NCBI RefSeq assembly: GCF_938031315.1
Contig: NZ_CALHHT010000086.1
Location: 1 to 9,995 of the forward strand
Length of the DNA: 9,995 nucleotides
Reading direction: 5' to 3'
Origin: an uncultured Campylobacter sp.
GTDB taxonomy: Bacteria > Campylobacterota > Campylobacteria > Campylobacterales > Campylobacteraceae
Below are positions 1 to 7,013 of the stretch, one piece after another (position 1 is the first letter of the stretch; every line of letters begins with the position of its first letter). Under the pieces are notes generated by a model. The model was not told where the DNA came from, searched no databases, and was given only the letters and a program-made list of their open reading frames with translations. A program made the translations under genes and the position numbers.

Positions 1-700
1 CGATAAAATTTAAAAACGCGGCGCGAAACTGCGAAGCGCTTTTTAAATTTGCGGGCGGAATTCTATAATCCGCATTAACGTTAAAATTATATAGAGCTAG
101 CATCGCTCGCGCTCGCGAAGCCGCATTATAATCCCGCAGCGCCTCTGGCACAATCTCGCACCCGTTCGCATCAAAGCCAAAAATCTCGCCGCTAAAGAAT
201 TGCTTATTAAAAACTTCGGCATTTAAAATTTCATCATCAATAAGCTCATTATCGCGCCGCAGATCCGCTTTTTGGCGTTTTTCGCGTGCTGCGATACCTC
301 GTTTTGACGCGGTAGTATCTTGTAATAAAGCTGATTTCTCGTCCGAACGCTTAGCGCAGAAAAAATTCTTTTGCGCTAAGCCAGTGTCGCAAAAAGCCCT
401 TGCTGTCAAATTCCTATTTGCGCCGTCTTTTTGCGCACTCTTTGCAGCATGCGGCTTAGAGGCATTATGATAAAGCGCACCCGATTTACCGCTTGAAAAC
501 TTTTTAAATTTGCCGCTAAATTTCTTGCTTTCGACATGCGCAAGGCAACTAGCGTTAAATTTGCTAGAATTTAAAGAATTCTTGGAATTTAGCTCGCCTA
601 TTTCATCGTCGTAAGCATTTGATTGCGACGCAGTGCGCGATTTTTTAGCCGTTTGCTTGGGCTTGCCGGCATTATTTAAATTCCTTAGAATTTTAATCAT
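1..700 (-). CDS. Unrecognised Lys/Ser-rich protein, partial (C-terminus beyond base 1)
   Basis: A minus-strand frame starts with ATG at 700-698 and has no stop through 4-2, giving 233 codons before it leaves the window. The other two minus frames contain many stops over the same stretch. The ATG overlaps the end of the DUF2325 gene by 8 nt (ATGATTAA), the layout expected for translational coupling, and no other ATG lies between it and the upstream in-frame stop at 733-731. The product starts MIKILRNLNNAGKPKQTAKK. Residues 1 to about 140 are basic and low in complexity (many K, S, A, N, plus an FSGKFKKFSSGK stretch) and look disordered. After about residue 145 it becomes more ordered and acidic, with DDEILNAEVFNKQFFSGEI and then an Ala/Asn-rich part. 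Scattered Cys are present but no known motif, signal peptide or membrane segment. I do not recognise the family. Function is unknown; a role shared with DUF2325 is only implied by the overlap. Confidence 0.68.
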   Translation of the reverse strand, partial: MIKILRNLNNAGKPKQTAKKSRTASQSNAYDDEIGELNSKNSLNSSKFNASCLAHVESKKFSGKFKKFSSGKSGALYHNASKPHAAKSAQKDGANRNLTARAFCDTGLAQKNFFCAKRSDEKSALLQDTTASKRGIAAREKRQKADLRRDNELIDDEILNAEVFNKQFFSGEIFGFDANGCEIVPEALRDYNAASRARAMLALYNFNVNADYRIPPANLKSASQFRAAFLNFI

Positions 701-1016
701 CTTCGCAAGGTCTGCAACCGAATTCTTGATTTAAATTGAAGACCTTACAGTATTCGCAAAATACGCAGCTAACGCTTCTTTTAGCGCATACAAGCGGGAT
801 TTTGCGCTTTTTTACTTCGCCTTTGATTTTTTTCATCGTGTTGTGGTTTAAAAAGCTCGTAAGCATAACGACGCACTCCGTATCCTGTGGGATCGGCTTA
901 CGATTTACGCGATTTTCGTTTCGTGCATCCCAGTGCTCGATGTTACTCGCGCCAAGGTCTTTTAAAACCGCCTTAATGGGTGTAATCTCATCTGCTCCTA
1001 TAACTAAAACGTTCAT
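693..1016 (-). CDS. DUF2325 domain protein with C-terminal cysteine cluster
   Basis: This 107-residue protein begins MNVLVIGADEITPIKAVLKD, a Rossmann-like beta strand and helix. It continues with a conserved-looking LTSFLNHNTMKKIKGEVKKR block (about 52-71) followed by IPLVCAKRSVS, the pattern I associate with DUF2325 (PF10087), a small family of unknown function. The C-terminal 25 residues carry C84xxC87xxC90 and C101xxC104, with further Cys at 48 and 77. That spacing would suit zinc or Fe-S binding (inference). The start is supported by an AGGGGA Shine-Dalgarno sequence about 5 nt before ATG 1016 and by an extended -10 promoter about 30 bp upstream. The gene overlaps the next minus-strand ORF by 8 nt. 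It has no signal peptide or membrane segment, so it is probably cytoplasmic. The family call is fairly firm; the biological role is not known. Confidence 0.85.
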   Translation of the reverse strand: MNVLVIGADEITPIKAVLKDLGASNIEHWDARNENRVNRKPIPQDTECVVMLTSFLNHNTMKKIKGEVKKRKIPLVCAKRSVSCVFCEYCKVFNLNQEFGCRPCEDD

Positions 1017-1045
1017 TTCATCCCCTTTTATGATTGATAGTCGTT

Positions 1046-1054
1046 ATTATAACA
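1046..1054 (-). promoter_or_regulatory. Extended -10 promoter of the DUF2325 unit
   Basis: The minus strand reads TGTTATAAT, a perfect TGnTATAAT extended -10. Transcription would start near 1039, giving a leader of about 23 nt that carries the AGGGGA ribosome site. Upstream sequence is A/T-rich with no clear -35, as is common for Campylobacter sigma70 promoters. It lies between the racemase terminator-like hairpin and the DUF2325 start, so the DUF2325 pair is likely its own transcription unit. Confidence 0.7.
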
Positions 1055-1103
1055 GAGAAAGATTAAATTTAACTGATAATGTATATAAAAATTTGAAATT
1101 ATA

Positions 1104-1122
1104 AGCCGGAATTTTACCGGCT
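1104..1122 (-). terminator. Probable terminator hairpin after the racemase gene
   Basis: AGCCGG-AATTTTA-CCGGCT forms a perfect 6-bp GC-rich stem with a 7-nt loop, 13 nt beyond the racemase stop codon on the minus strand. The following minus-strand sequence is T-rich but broken (TTATAATTTCAAATTTTT) rather than one U-run, so efficiency is uncertain. The position between two same-strand genes, the second with its own promoter, supports a terminator. Confidence 0.55.
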
Positions 1123-1134
1123 CATATTTGATAT

Positions 1135-1827
1135 TTACTCGCTTAAAGCTAGACTTACTGCCGCATCGATGTGGATCTGCGTAGTATCGAATAGCTGCAT
1201 GGTGGTATCTGCTTGCGATACTAGCAGTCCGATCTCCGTGCAGCCCAGTATCACGCCCTGCGCGCCGCGAGCCCTAAGTCCTTCAATAATCCGTAAAAAT
1301 TTCTCTTTGGAGTGCGGTAAAATTTTACCAAAGCAAAGCTCATCAAAAATTACTTCGTTTACCGCTTCCATTTCGTCCGCATTTGGCACGAGTACCTCCA
1401 CGCCGCCATCTATTAGGCGCTGTTTGTAAAAATCCTGCGTCATCGTGTAGATCGTGCCGAGCAGCCCTACTTTTTGCACGCCACGCTTTCGTAACTCACT
1501 TAACGTGGCGTCCGCGATATGCACAAAAGGCACGGATATAGCGGCTTTTATCGCCTCGTAGCACTTATGCATCGTATTGGTGCAAAGAAAAATATAATCC
1601 GCGCCGCCGCCTTGCAAAACTCGCGCGTGACGAGCTAAAATTTCGCCCGCCCTGCCCCACTCATTATCTCTTTGGCACCGCTCGATCTCGTCAAAATTTA
1701 GACTACTTAGCAGAATTTCGCCGCTACTTAGCCCGCCTAGACGCTCGTTAATTTTGCGATTGATCCCATCATAATAGGTAATCGTAGATTCGTAACTCAT
1801 GCCGCCGATTAGTCCAATTTTTTTCAT
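1135..1827 (-). CDS. Aspartate/glutamate racemase family protein
   Basis: This 230-residue protein matches the usual size of the Asp/Glu/hydantoin racemase superfamily, specifically the aspartate racemase/YgeA type. It starts MKKIGLIGGMSYESTITYYD, a typical N-terminus for the family. The two catalytic cysteines of these PLP-independent racemases are both visible: Cys82 in FLCTNTMHK and Cys196 in ILGCTEIGLL. The expected reaction is interconversion of L- and D-aspartate, glutamate or related amino acids in the cytoplasm; substrate cannot be told from sequence, since YgeA-like members are broad. An AAGGAAAAT ribosome site lies just before ATG 1827. The gene sits 110 bp after nifJ on the same strand and is followed by a terminator-like hairpin, so it could be transcribed alone or by read-through. 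D-amino acids could serve the cell wall or catabolism (inference). Confidence 0.92.
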   Translation of the reverse strand: MKKIGLIGGMSYESTITYYDGINRKINERLGGLSSGEILLSSLNFDEIERCQRDNEWGRAGEILARHARVLQGGGADYIFLCTNTMHKCYEAIKAAISVPFVHIADATLSELRKRGVQKVGLLGTIYTMTQDFYKQRLIDGGVEVLVPNADEMEAVNEVIFDELCFGKILPHSKEKFLRIIEGLRARGAQGVILGCTEIGLLVSQADTTMQLFDTTQIHIDAAVSLALSE

Positions 1828-1850
1828 GGATTTTCCTTTTAAAATTTATA

Positions 1851-1890
1851 CGGAATTTTATGCAGTCCCGCGAAATTTAATAAAATTCCG
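1851..1890. repeat. 11-bp perfect inverted repeat before the racemase gene
   Basis: CGGAATTTTAT (1851-1861) and ATAAAATTCCG (1880-1890) are exact reverse complements separated by 18 nt. The element fills the spacer between the nifJ stop and the racemase start. On the minus strand the arm nearest the racemase contains TAAAAT (1860-1855), a plausible -10 that would give a leader of about 21 nt. It could be an operator, a weak terminator for nifJ, or chance, since GGAATTTTA is a frequent word here. Confidence 0.5.
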
Positions 1891-1937
1891 GATTGCAAAA
1901 TTTGCAGAGCCGAAATTTCAACAAATAGCCGCAAAGC

Positions 1938-4900
1938 TTAAGCATTCTCGCTCGCGGCGCCCGTAGAGGCAACCTCATCGCCGAAATCGGCATTTGCGAG
2001 GCGTTTTAGCTGGCGGTAGCGCCTCATCGCATCGGCTTTGTTGGCTTCGTACAGTTCCTGCGCGTGCTCAGGATCGATCTTTTTGAGCGCGTTGTAGCGC
2101 ACTTCGTTTAGCAAAAATTCCTCATAAAGGCTCCAGTCCGGCTCTTTGGATGAAATTTTAAGCGGATTTTTGCCCTCCGCCGCAAGCCGCGGATCGAAGG
2201 TGTAGGTCAGCCAATAGCCGCATTTGCTCGCAAGCTCGGCTTGATCGCCGGAGCTGCCCATGCCGCCTTTGATGCCGTGCGCGATGCAGGGCGAATACGC
2301 GATGATGAGACTAGGCCCAGGGTAGGCCTCCGCCGCCATGATCGCCTTTAGCGTCGCGGCTTGGTTTGCGTTGGAATTTACCTGCGCGACGAAGATGTTG
2401 CCGTATGTCATCGCGATCTGACCGAGGTCCTTTTTCTGCACCGCCTTGCCGCCCGCGGTAAACTGCGCGATCGAGCCGCGACGGCTAGCTTTGGAGCTCT
2501 GCCCGCCGGTGTTTGAGTAAACCTCCGTATCCAGTACCAGCACGTTTACGTCCTCGCCGGTAGCCAGCACGTGATCAAGCCCGCCGTAGCCGATGTCGTA
2601 GGCCCAGCCGTCGCCGCCGATGATCCACTGCGATTTTTTGTTTAGATACTGCTTCAGCTCTAAAATTTCACGAACCCCGGGCGCGTCCAAATTTTGTTCT
2701 AGTAGCGGCACCAGCCTATCTCTGATCTGAGCGGATTTTAGCGTATCGTTTCTGTTTTCGATCCAGTCGTGATAAAGCGCCTTTAGCGCGTTTGGCACGC
2801 TTGAGAGCGAGCCTAGCATCAGATCCTCGATCTTATGGCGCAGCGTCTCGCTTGCGATCTTCATTCCTAGCCCAAACTCGGCGTTGTCCTCAAAAAGCGA
2901 GTTCGCCCACGCGACGCCGCGGCCGTTCTCGTCCTTGCGGTACGGCATCGAGGGCGCCGATCCGCCGTAGATCGAGCTACAGCCCGTGGCGTTGGCTACG
3001 ATCATATGATCGCCGAAAAGTCGCGTGATCAGCGTGATGTACGGCGTTTCGCCGCATCCCGGGCACGCGCCGTGAAATTCAAAATACGGGCGCGCAAAGC
3101 CCACGCCCTTGACGCTTGATCTGTCCATCAAATCGTCTTTATATCTTACGTGCTCGAATAAAAAGTCCGCGCTTTCTTGCTCGCCTTTTGCGAGTTCTTC
3201 TTCAAGCGGCACCATGACGAGCGATTTTTCCTTGCTCGGGCAGTTTTCGGCGCAAAGCGCGCAGCCCGTGCAATCTAGCGGACTTACTTGAATCTTATAT
3301 TTTAGCCCCTTTAGCTCCTTGCCCTTGGCTTCTAGCAGGTGCTCTTTTAAATTTAAAGGCGCGGCGGCCTCGTCCTTTTCGTCTAGTAAAAACGCCCTGA
3401 TTACGGCGTGCGGGCAGACAAAGGCGCACTGGTTGCACTGTATGCAGTTTTGCTCGATCCATTTAGGCACCATGACGCCCACGCCGCGCTTTTCAAATCG
3501 CGTCGTTCCCGCATCAAAGCCGCCGTCCTCGTGCCCTAAAAACGCCGACACCGGCAAGCTATCGCCGCGCGCTGCGTTTATCGGCTTTACAATCTTTTCT
3601 ATAAATTCGTCGCCCTTGTATTTATCGTCCGCGCCCGCTACGTCATCTTTTAAATTTGCCCACGCAGGATCGATCGCTACCTGCACCAAAGCGTCCGCGC
3701 CCCTATCGATCGCGTCGCAGTTCATCGCCACGACCGCCTCGCCCTTTTTGGCGTAGGTTTTCTTAGCGTATTTCTTCATATAGCTCTGCGCCTGCTCGAA
3801 CGGAATGATGCCGCTAAGCTTGAAAAACGCCGATTGCATGATCGTATTGGTGCGGCCTCCAAGCCCTATCTCGTGCGCCAGCTTGGTGGCGTTTAGAATG
3901 TAAAATTTTACCCGTCTTTGGGCTAGAATTTTTTTGACCTTGTTCGGAAGCTTTGCCGCCGTCTGCTCGGCATCCCAGATGGAATTTAAAAGAAAGGTGC
4001 CGCCTTCGCGGATGCCCCCGATGACGTCGTAGATGTCCAGATACGCAGCCACCGAGCAGGCGACGAAATGCGGATTTGAGACGAGATAGGTCGAGCGTAT
4101 CGGTCTTTTGCCGAAGCGCAGGTGTGAGCGCGTGTAGCCACCCGATTTTTTGCTATCGTAGGCAAAATATGCCTGCGCGTAAAGATCGGTTTTATCGCCG
4201 ATGATTTTGACGGAATTTTTATTCGCGCCCACGGTGCCGTCCGCGCCAAGGCCATAAAACAGGCACTCGGTCTCATCCTCGTAGCCGAGCGAAATTTTAT
4301 CTCCCACGGGTAGAGATAGATGCGTCACGTCGTCGTCGATGCCGATCGTAAAGCCGTTTTTAGGCTCGTCCGCCTTTAAATTTTCATACACGGCGATTAG
4401 TTGCGCGGGATCAACGTCTTTGGAGCTTAGACCATACCTGCCGCCCACGATGAGCGGGGCGTCCTCGCGCCCGTAAAATGCGGCTTTTATGTCCAGATAC
4501 AGCGGCTCGCCGAGACTGCCCGGCTCCTTCGTGCGGTCGAGCACGGCGATTTTACGAACGCTTTTAGGCATCGCGGCGAAGAGATATTTGAGGCTGAAAG
4601 GCCTGTAGAGATGCACTTTTAGCACGCCTACCTTCTCGCCCTTCGCGTTTAGATGATCGACCACCTCCTCAAGGGCTTGATTGACCGAGCCCATCGCGAC
4701 GATCACGCGCTGCGGCTCACTTGCACCGTAATAGACGAAAGGCGCGTACGACCGCCCCGTGATCTTTGAAATTTCGCTCATATACTCCGCGACGATGTCC
4801 GGAAGCGCGTCGTAAAATTTATTGGTTAGCTCGCGCGTCTGAAAATATACGTCGTCGTTTTGCGCCGTGCCGCGAGTTTTAGGATGTTCGGAGTTTAGCG

Positions 4901-5519
4901 CGTCAGCTCTAAATTTACGCACGGCCTCGCGATCGAGCAAGCGATCAAACTCGGCATAGTCCATCACCTCGATCTTTTGAATTTCATGGCTCGTGCGAAA
5001 TCCGTCGAAAAAGTGCAAAAACGGCACTCGCCCCTTAATCGCCGCAAGATGCGCGATACCGCCCAGATCCATCACCTCCTGCACGCTGTCGCTTGCGAGC
5101 ATCGCAAAGCCGCTTTGGCGACAGGCATAGACGTCTTGATGATCGCCGAAGATAGAGAGCGCCTGCGCCGCAAGCGCGCGCGCCGCGACGTGAATGACGC
5201 CCGGAAGCATCTGGCCCGCGATCTTGTACATATTTGGAATTTTTAGCAAAAGCCCCTGCGATGCGGTGTACGTCGTCGTAAGCGCGCCCGCTTGGAGTGA
5301 GCCGTGCACGGTGCCCGCCGCACCGCCCTCGCTTTGCATCTCAACTACTTTAACGGGCATGCCGAAGAGGTTTTTCTTGCCCTGCGACGCCCAAATATCG
5401 GTGTAATCCGCCATCGGCGAGCTAGGCGTGATCGGATAGATGCCCGCGACCTCGGTGAAGGCGTATGAGACGTAAGCCGCCGCCTCGTTTCCGTCCATAG
5501 TTTTCATAACTTTTGCCAT
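1938..5519 (-). CDS. nifJ: Pyruvate:ferredoxin (flavodoxin) oxidoreductase
   Basis: A single-chain PFOR of 1193 residues: pyruvate + CoA + oxidised ferredoxin or flavodoxin to acetyl-CoA + CO2 + reduced carrier, in the cytoplasm. Visible from the N-terminus: YPITPSS (28-34, Thr31), Glu64 in MQSEGG and Arg114 in HVAARA, matching the active-site numbering of the Desulfovibrio africanus enzyme; the central gamma and EKR regions; two 4Fe-4S ferredoxin motifs with Cys 692/695/698/702 and 750/753/756/760; proximal-cluster Cys 819 and 822 in GACPGCGE, with ATGCSS and SPCIAHG downstream; and the TPP region GGDGWAYDIGYGG with SNTGGQ (Asn about 1003). It lacks the long C-terminal extension of the Desulfovibrio enzyme. 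ATG 5519 is preferred over an in-frame TTG at 5543, because AAAGGA lies 7 nt before the ATG and the numbering then fits. No frameshift is seen. The gene is clearly more GC-rich than the right end of the window. It is probably the main pyruvate-oxidising enzyme. Confidence 0.98.
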   Translation of the reverse strand: MAKVMKTMDGNEAAAYVSYAFTEVAGIYPITPSSPMADYTDIWASQGKKNLFGMPVKVVEMQSEGGAAGTVHGSLQAGALTTTYTASQGLLLKIPNMYKIAGQMLPGVIHVAARALAAQALSIFGDHQDVYACRQSGFAMLASDSVQEVMDLGGIAHLAAIKGRVPFLHFFDGFRTSHEIQKIEVMDYAEFDRLLDREAVRKFRADALNSEHPKTRGTAQNDDVYFQTRELTNKFYDALPDIVAEYMSEISKITGRSYAPFVYYGASEPQRVIVAMGSVNQALEEVVDHLNAKGEKVGVLKVHLYRPFSLKYLFAAMPKSVRKIAVLDRTKEPGSLGEPLYLDIKAAFYGREDAPLIVGGRYGLSSKDVDPAQLIAVYENLKADEPKNGFTIGIDDDVTHLSLPVGDKISLGYEDETECLFYGLGADGTVGANKNSVKIIGDKTDLYAQAYFAYDSKKSGGYTRSHLRFGKRPIRSTYLVSNPHFVACSVAAYLDIYDVIGGIREGGTFLLNSIWDAEQTAAKLPNKVKKILAQRRVKFYILNATKLAHEIGLGGRTNTIMQSAFFKLSGIIPFEQAQSYMKKYAKKTYAKKGEAVVAMNCDAIDRGADALVQVAIDPAWANLKDDVAGADDKYKGDEFIEKIVKPINAARGDSLPVSAFLGHEDGGFDAGTTRFEKRGVGVMVPKWIEQNCIQCNQCAFVCPHAVIRAFLLDEKDEAAAPLNLKEHLLEAKGKELKGLKYKIQVSPLDCTGCALCAENCPSKEKSLVMVPLEEELAKGEQESADFLFEHVRYKDDLMDRSSVKGVGFARPYFEFHGACPGCGETPYITLITRLFGDHMIVANATGCSSIYGGSAPSMPYRKDENGRGVAWANSLFEDNAEFGLGMKIASETLRHKIEDLMLGSLSSVPNALKALYHDWIENRNDTLKSAQIRDRLVPLLEQNLDAPGVREILELKQYLNKKSQWIIGGDGWAYDIGYGGLDHVLATGEDVNVLVLDTEVYSNTGGQSSKASRRGSIAQFTAGGKAVQKKDLGQIAMTYGNIFVAQVNSNANQAATLKAIMAAEAYPGPSLIIAYSPCIAHGIKGGMGSSGDQAELASKCGYWLTYTFDPRLAAEGKNPLKISSKEPDWSLYEEFLLNEVRYNALKKIDPEHAQELYEANKADAMRRYRQLKRLANADFGDEVASTGAASENA

Positions 5520-5526
5520 TTTTAGT

Positions 5527-5532
5527 TCCTTT
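5527..5532 (-). promoter_or_regulatory. Ribosome binding site that fixes the nifJ start
   Basis: The minus strand reads AAAGGA followed by 7 nt and ATG (5519-5517). The longer in-frame alternative, TTG at 5543, would place this sequence inside the coding region and has no comparable purine tract before it. The shorter start is therefore chosen. Confidence 0.75.
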
Positions 5533-5552
5533 GGAATTATCAAATTTCGCTA

Positions 5553-5558
5553 ATTTTA
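5553..5558 (-). promoter_or_regulatory. Candidate nifJ -10 box
   Basis: The minus strand carries TAAAAT, five of six matches to TATAAT and directly preceded by TG. It would start transcription near 5546, leaving a leader of about 27 nt with the ribosome site inside it. The upstream DNA is A/T-rich without a clear -35. It lies directly downstream of the long hairpin at 5585-5624. Confidence 0.45.
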
Positions 5559-5584
5559 CATATTTATTGCTTAAAAATTTAAAT

Positions 5585-5624
5585 GCTTCGCAAACCCGAT
5601 GGAATTTGCTAGGTTTTGCGAAGC
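5585..5624 (-). terminator. Long inverted repeat between the YeeE gene and nifJ: terminator or operator
   Basis: GCTTCGCAAA (5585-5594) and TTTGCGAAGC (5615-5624) are perfect 10-bp arms around a 20-nt loop; with one bulged base the stem extends by two G-C pairs. On the minus strand it is followed by ATTTAAATTTTTAAG, which is T-rich. It could end transcription from the YeeE gene, although it lies about 165 nt past that stop, or it could be a regulator site just upstream of the nifJ promoter. The stem is the strongest in this spacer. Confidence 0.5.
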
Positions 5625-5655
5625 GGCGGCTAAATTTAGGCGCAGCAGATATATT

Positions 5656-5678
5656 TTTAAAGCGCAAGAAGCTTTAAA
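5656..5678. repeat. 8-bp inverted repeat in the YeeE-nifJ spacer
   Basis: TTTAAAGC and GCTTTAAA flank the 7-nt loop GCAAGAA. No U-run of note follows on the minus strand, so it is a poor terminator. It may be incidental in this A/T-rich spacer. Confidence 0.3.
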
Positions 5679-5789
5679 TTTTATCCGCGACGGAATCTTA
5701 AGGGCGGCGGATTTATGGCTTGCTTTTTTGATTATCCGCTAGGATTTATTTGGAGCTGCAATAAAATTTTAAAACGGCTAAATTTACTT

Positions 5790-6806
5790 TTAAGCTTGGC
5801 AAGAACTCGGTTTGCAGAATTTCGTCGCGACTGCGCAGCCAAGTAGTATCATAAAGGTCGCGAGCCAGCCCTGTATCGAAAAATAGGCCACCGATACCAA
5901 GCAGTTCGCGACGGTGCAGCCTCCGGTTAAAACGGCGCCTATACCCATCAAAAAGCCGCCGAAAACGCGCTTTGGATACTCGTTTGCGGGCAGAGATTTC
6001 AGCTCAAGCCCGCCCGACAAAAGAGCGCTTACAAAGGAGCCCGCCAAAATCCCCACCGCAAAGAGGCTGCCCCAATTCAGATATCCGTCCTGCCCCGTCA
6101 CGAGATACTCCATGACGTTCGCGCTGGGCACCGCGACGCTAAAGCCGAACTGCCTGCCGGTTTGCGCGCTGAGATACCAGGCCAAAACGCCCAAAAGACC
6201 GATCAGCACGGCGCCGAAGAAGAGATGAAATTTTTTTTCAAACAGCAGGTATGCCGCGCCGCGAAGACGGTGCGCAGGGGCGGAACCGGGTTGCTTTTGC
6301 GAGAGCGAAATTTTAACCGTGACCGCCGTTATGAGGATCAGAGCCGCCACCAAGGCCCACGGCGAAATTTTAAGAAGCTCTTGGACGCTGCTTGCCTGCA
6401 AGGTTTGCTCGTTAAGCGCGCCGAGCGGTCGCCTTAGCGGGCCCGAGTATCCGCAAGCCATCGTGATCGAAAACGCAAGCAGCACCAAAAGTGGCGCGAT
6501 CCCTCCTTCGCCCGTTCTGACCCAGCTTTCGCTCGCGCAGTATCCGCAGACAACCATCCCAGATCCAAGCAAAAATCCGCCGATAAGCGTCGCCAAAATC
6601 GGCACTTTGTGATCGGGGATCCGGATAAGCCCGAAGTGAGAAAGAGCGAAAAAGCCCACGGCTTGGATGCTCACGGCGATCAAAAGGGCGGCGAGAAAGC
6701 GGAAATTTTTTTGTAAAAATATGTTTTGAAAGCCCGAATTGAAGCAGAATTGAGTTCTTTGAAGCAAGACGCCAAAGGCGATACCCACGAATAAACCGCT
6801 CATCAT
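5790..6806 (-). CDS. YeeE/YedE family membrane protein, probable thiosulfate/sulfur uptake
   Basis: A 338-residue integral inner-membrane protein with about nine hydrophobic segments (near 4-16, 36-56, 69-90, 103-120, 149-165, 195-213, 244-264, 282-305, 308-330). It shows the YeeE/YedE (PF04143) pattern: two pseudo-symmetric halves, each with a Gly-rich helix ending in cysteine, GGFLLGSGMVVCGYC (Cys87, Cys90) and GGFLMGIGAVLTGGCTVANC (Cys297, Cys302), plus an early RTQFCFNSG (Cys21). In TsuA, conserved membrane cysteines relay thiosulfate; related YedE proteins are linked to selenium or sulfur traffic, so the substrate is open. No TusA-like partner gene, often adjacent, is seen here. ATG 6806 has AAGG about 8 nt upstream and a second ATG directly after it. 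It is transcribed divergently from the MFS gene and lies 270 bp upstream of nifJ, probably as a separate unit. Confidence 0.88.
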   Translation of the reverse strand: MMSGLFVGIAFGVLLQRTQFCFNSGFQNIFLQKNFRFLAALLIAVSIQAVGFFALSHFGLIRIPDHKVPILATLIGGFLLGSGMVVCGYCASESWVRTGEGGIAPLLVLLAFSITMACGYSGPLRRPLGALNEQTLQASSVQELLKISPWALVAALILITAVTVKISLSQKQPGSAPAHRLRGAAYLLFEKKFHLFFGAVLIGLLGVLAWYLSAQTGRQFGFSVAVPSANVMEYLVTGQDGYLNWGSLFAVGILAGSFVSALLSGGLELKSLPANEYPKRVFGGFLMGIGAVLTGGCTVANCLVSVAYFSIQGWLATFMILLGCAVATKFCKPSSCQA

Positions 6807-6835
6807 ATCTTAAGCCTTGCGGAAAAATTTACGTT

Positions 6836-6841
6836 ATTGTA
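6836..6841 (-). promoter_or_regulatory. Candidate -10 box of the YeeE/YedE gene
   Basis: The minus strand has TACAAT (five of six to TATAAT), preceded by a T-rich tract (6844-6861) typical of Campylobacter promoters lacking a -35. The predicted start near 6829 gives a leader of about 23 nt that includes the AAGG ribosome site. Confidence 0.5.
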
Positions 6842-6998
6842 TTGCCAAAAAAATAAAACTAAGTTGAAATTTTATTCATTCAGATAAAAATTTTCATTTA
6901 AATCTCGCGCTAAATTTAGCCGGCGGCGCGCTCGTTTATTCTTACGGCGCGATTATTTGCTGCGCGGCGAGCTCTCAAATACAGCGCGAAATTTTACC

Positions 6999-7013
6999 GT
7001 GGAATTTTACCAC
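6999..7013. repeat. Small hairpin sharing its core with the racemase terminator
   Basis: GTGG-AATTTTA-CCAC forms a 4-bp stem with the same 7-nt loop as the hairpin at 1104-1122; both contain GGAATTTTACC. A second AATTTTACC lies 13 bp upstream (6990-6998). No T-run follows on either strand. Function is unknown; it may reflect a genome-wide favoured word. Confidence 0.35.

Noticed and set aside
736..1104. 122-codon plus-strand ORF opposite the DUF2325 gene
   Set aside because: The minus-strand gene has a promoter, a ribosome site and family motifs; the plus frame runs through its promoter and has none of these.
1845..1850. TATAAA on the minus strand as racemase -10
   Set aside because: Transcription would start near 1838, almost on the ribosome site, leaving too short a leader; TAAAAT at 1860-1855 is better placed.
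2792..3028. Plus-strand ORF antisense to nifJ, Arg/Ser-rich
   Set aside because: Arg-rich composition and position opposite conserved PFOR sequence show it is a shadow frame.
3319..3756. 145-codon plus-strand ORF antisense to nifJ
   Set aside because: It lies opposite the ferredoxin-domain region of nifJ; its Ser/Ala-rich product is what a GC-rich coding strand gives in antisense.
4977..5246. 89-codon plus-strand ORF antisense to nifJ
   Set aside because: It is opposite the N-terminal catalytic region of PFOR and resembles no known family.
5537..5542. GATAAT on the minus strand as nifJ -10
   Set aside because: The start would fall at about 5530, inside the Shine-Dalgarno sequence, so it cannot make a normal leader.
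5422..5667. 81-codon minus-strand ORF overlapping the nifJ start
   Set aside because: It runs out of frame through the 5' end of nifJ, which is certain from its active-site numbering; the product is basic and low in complexity with no ribosome site.
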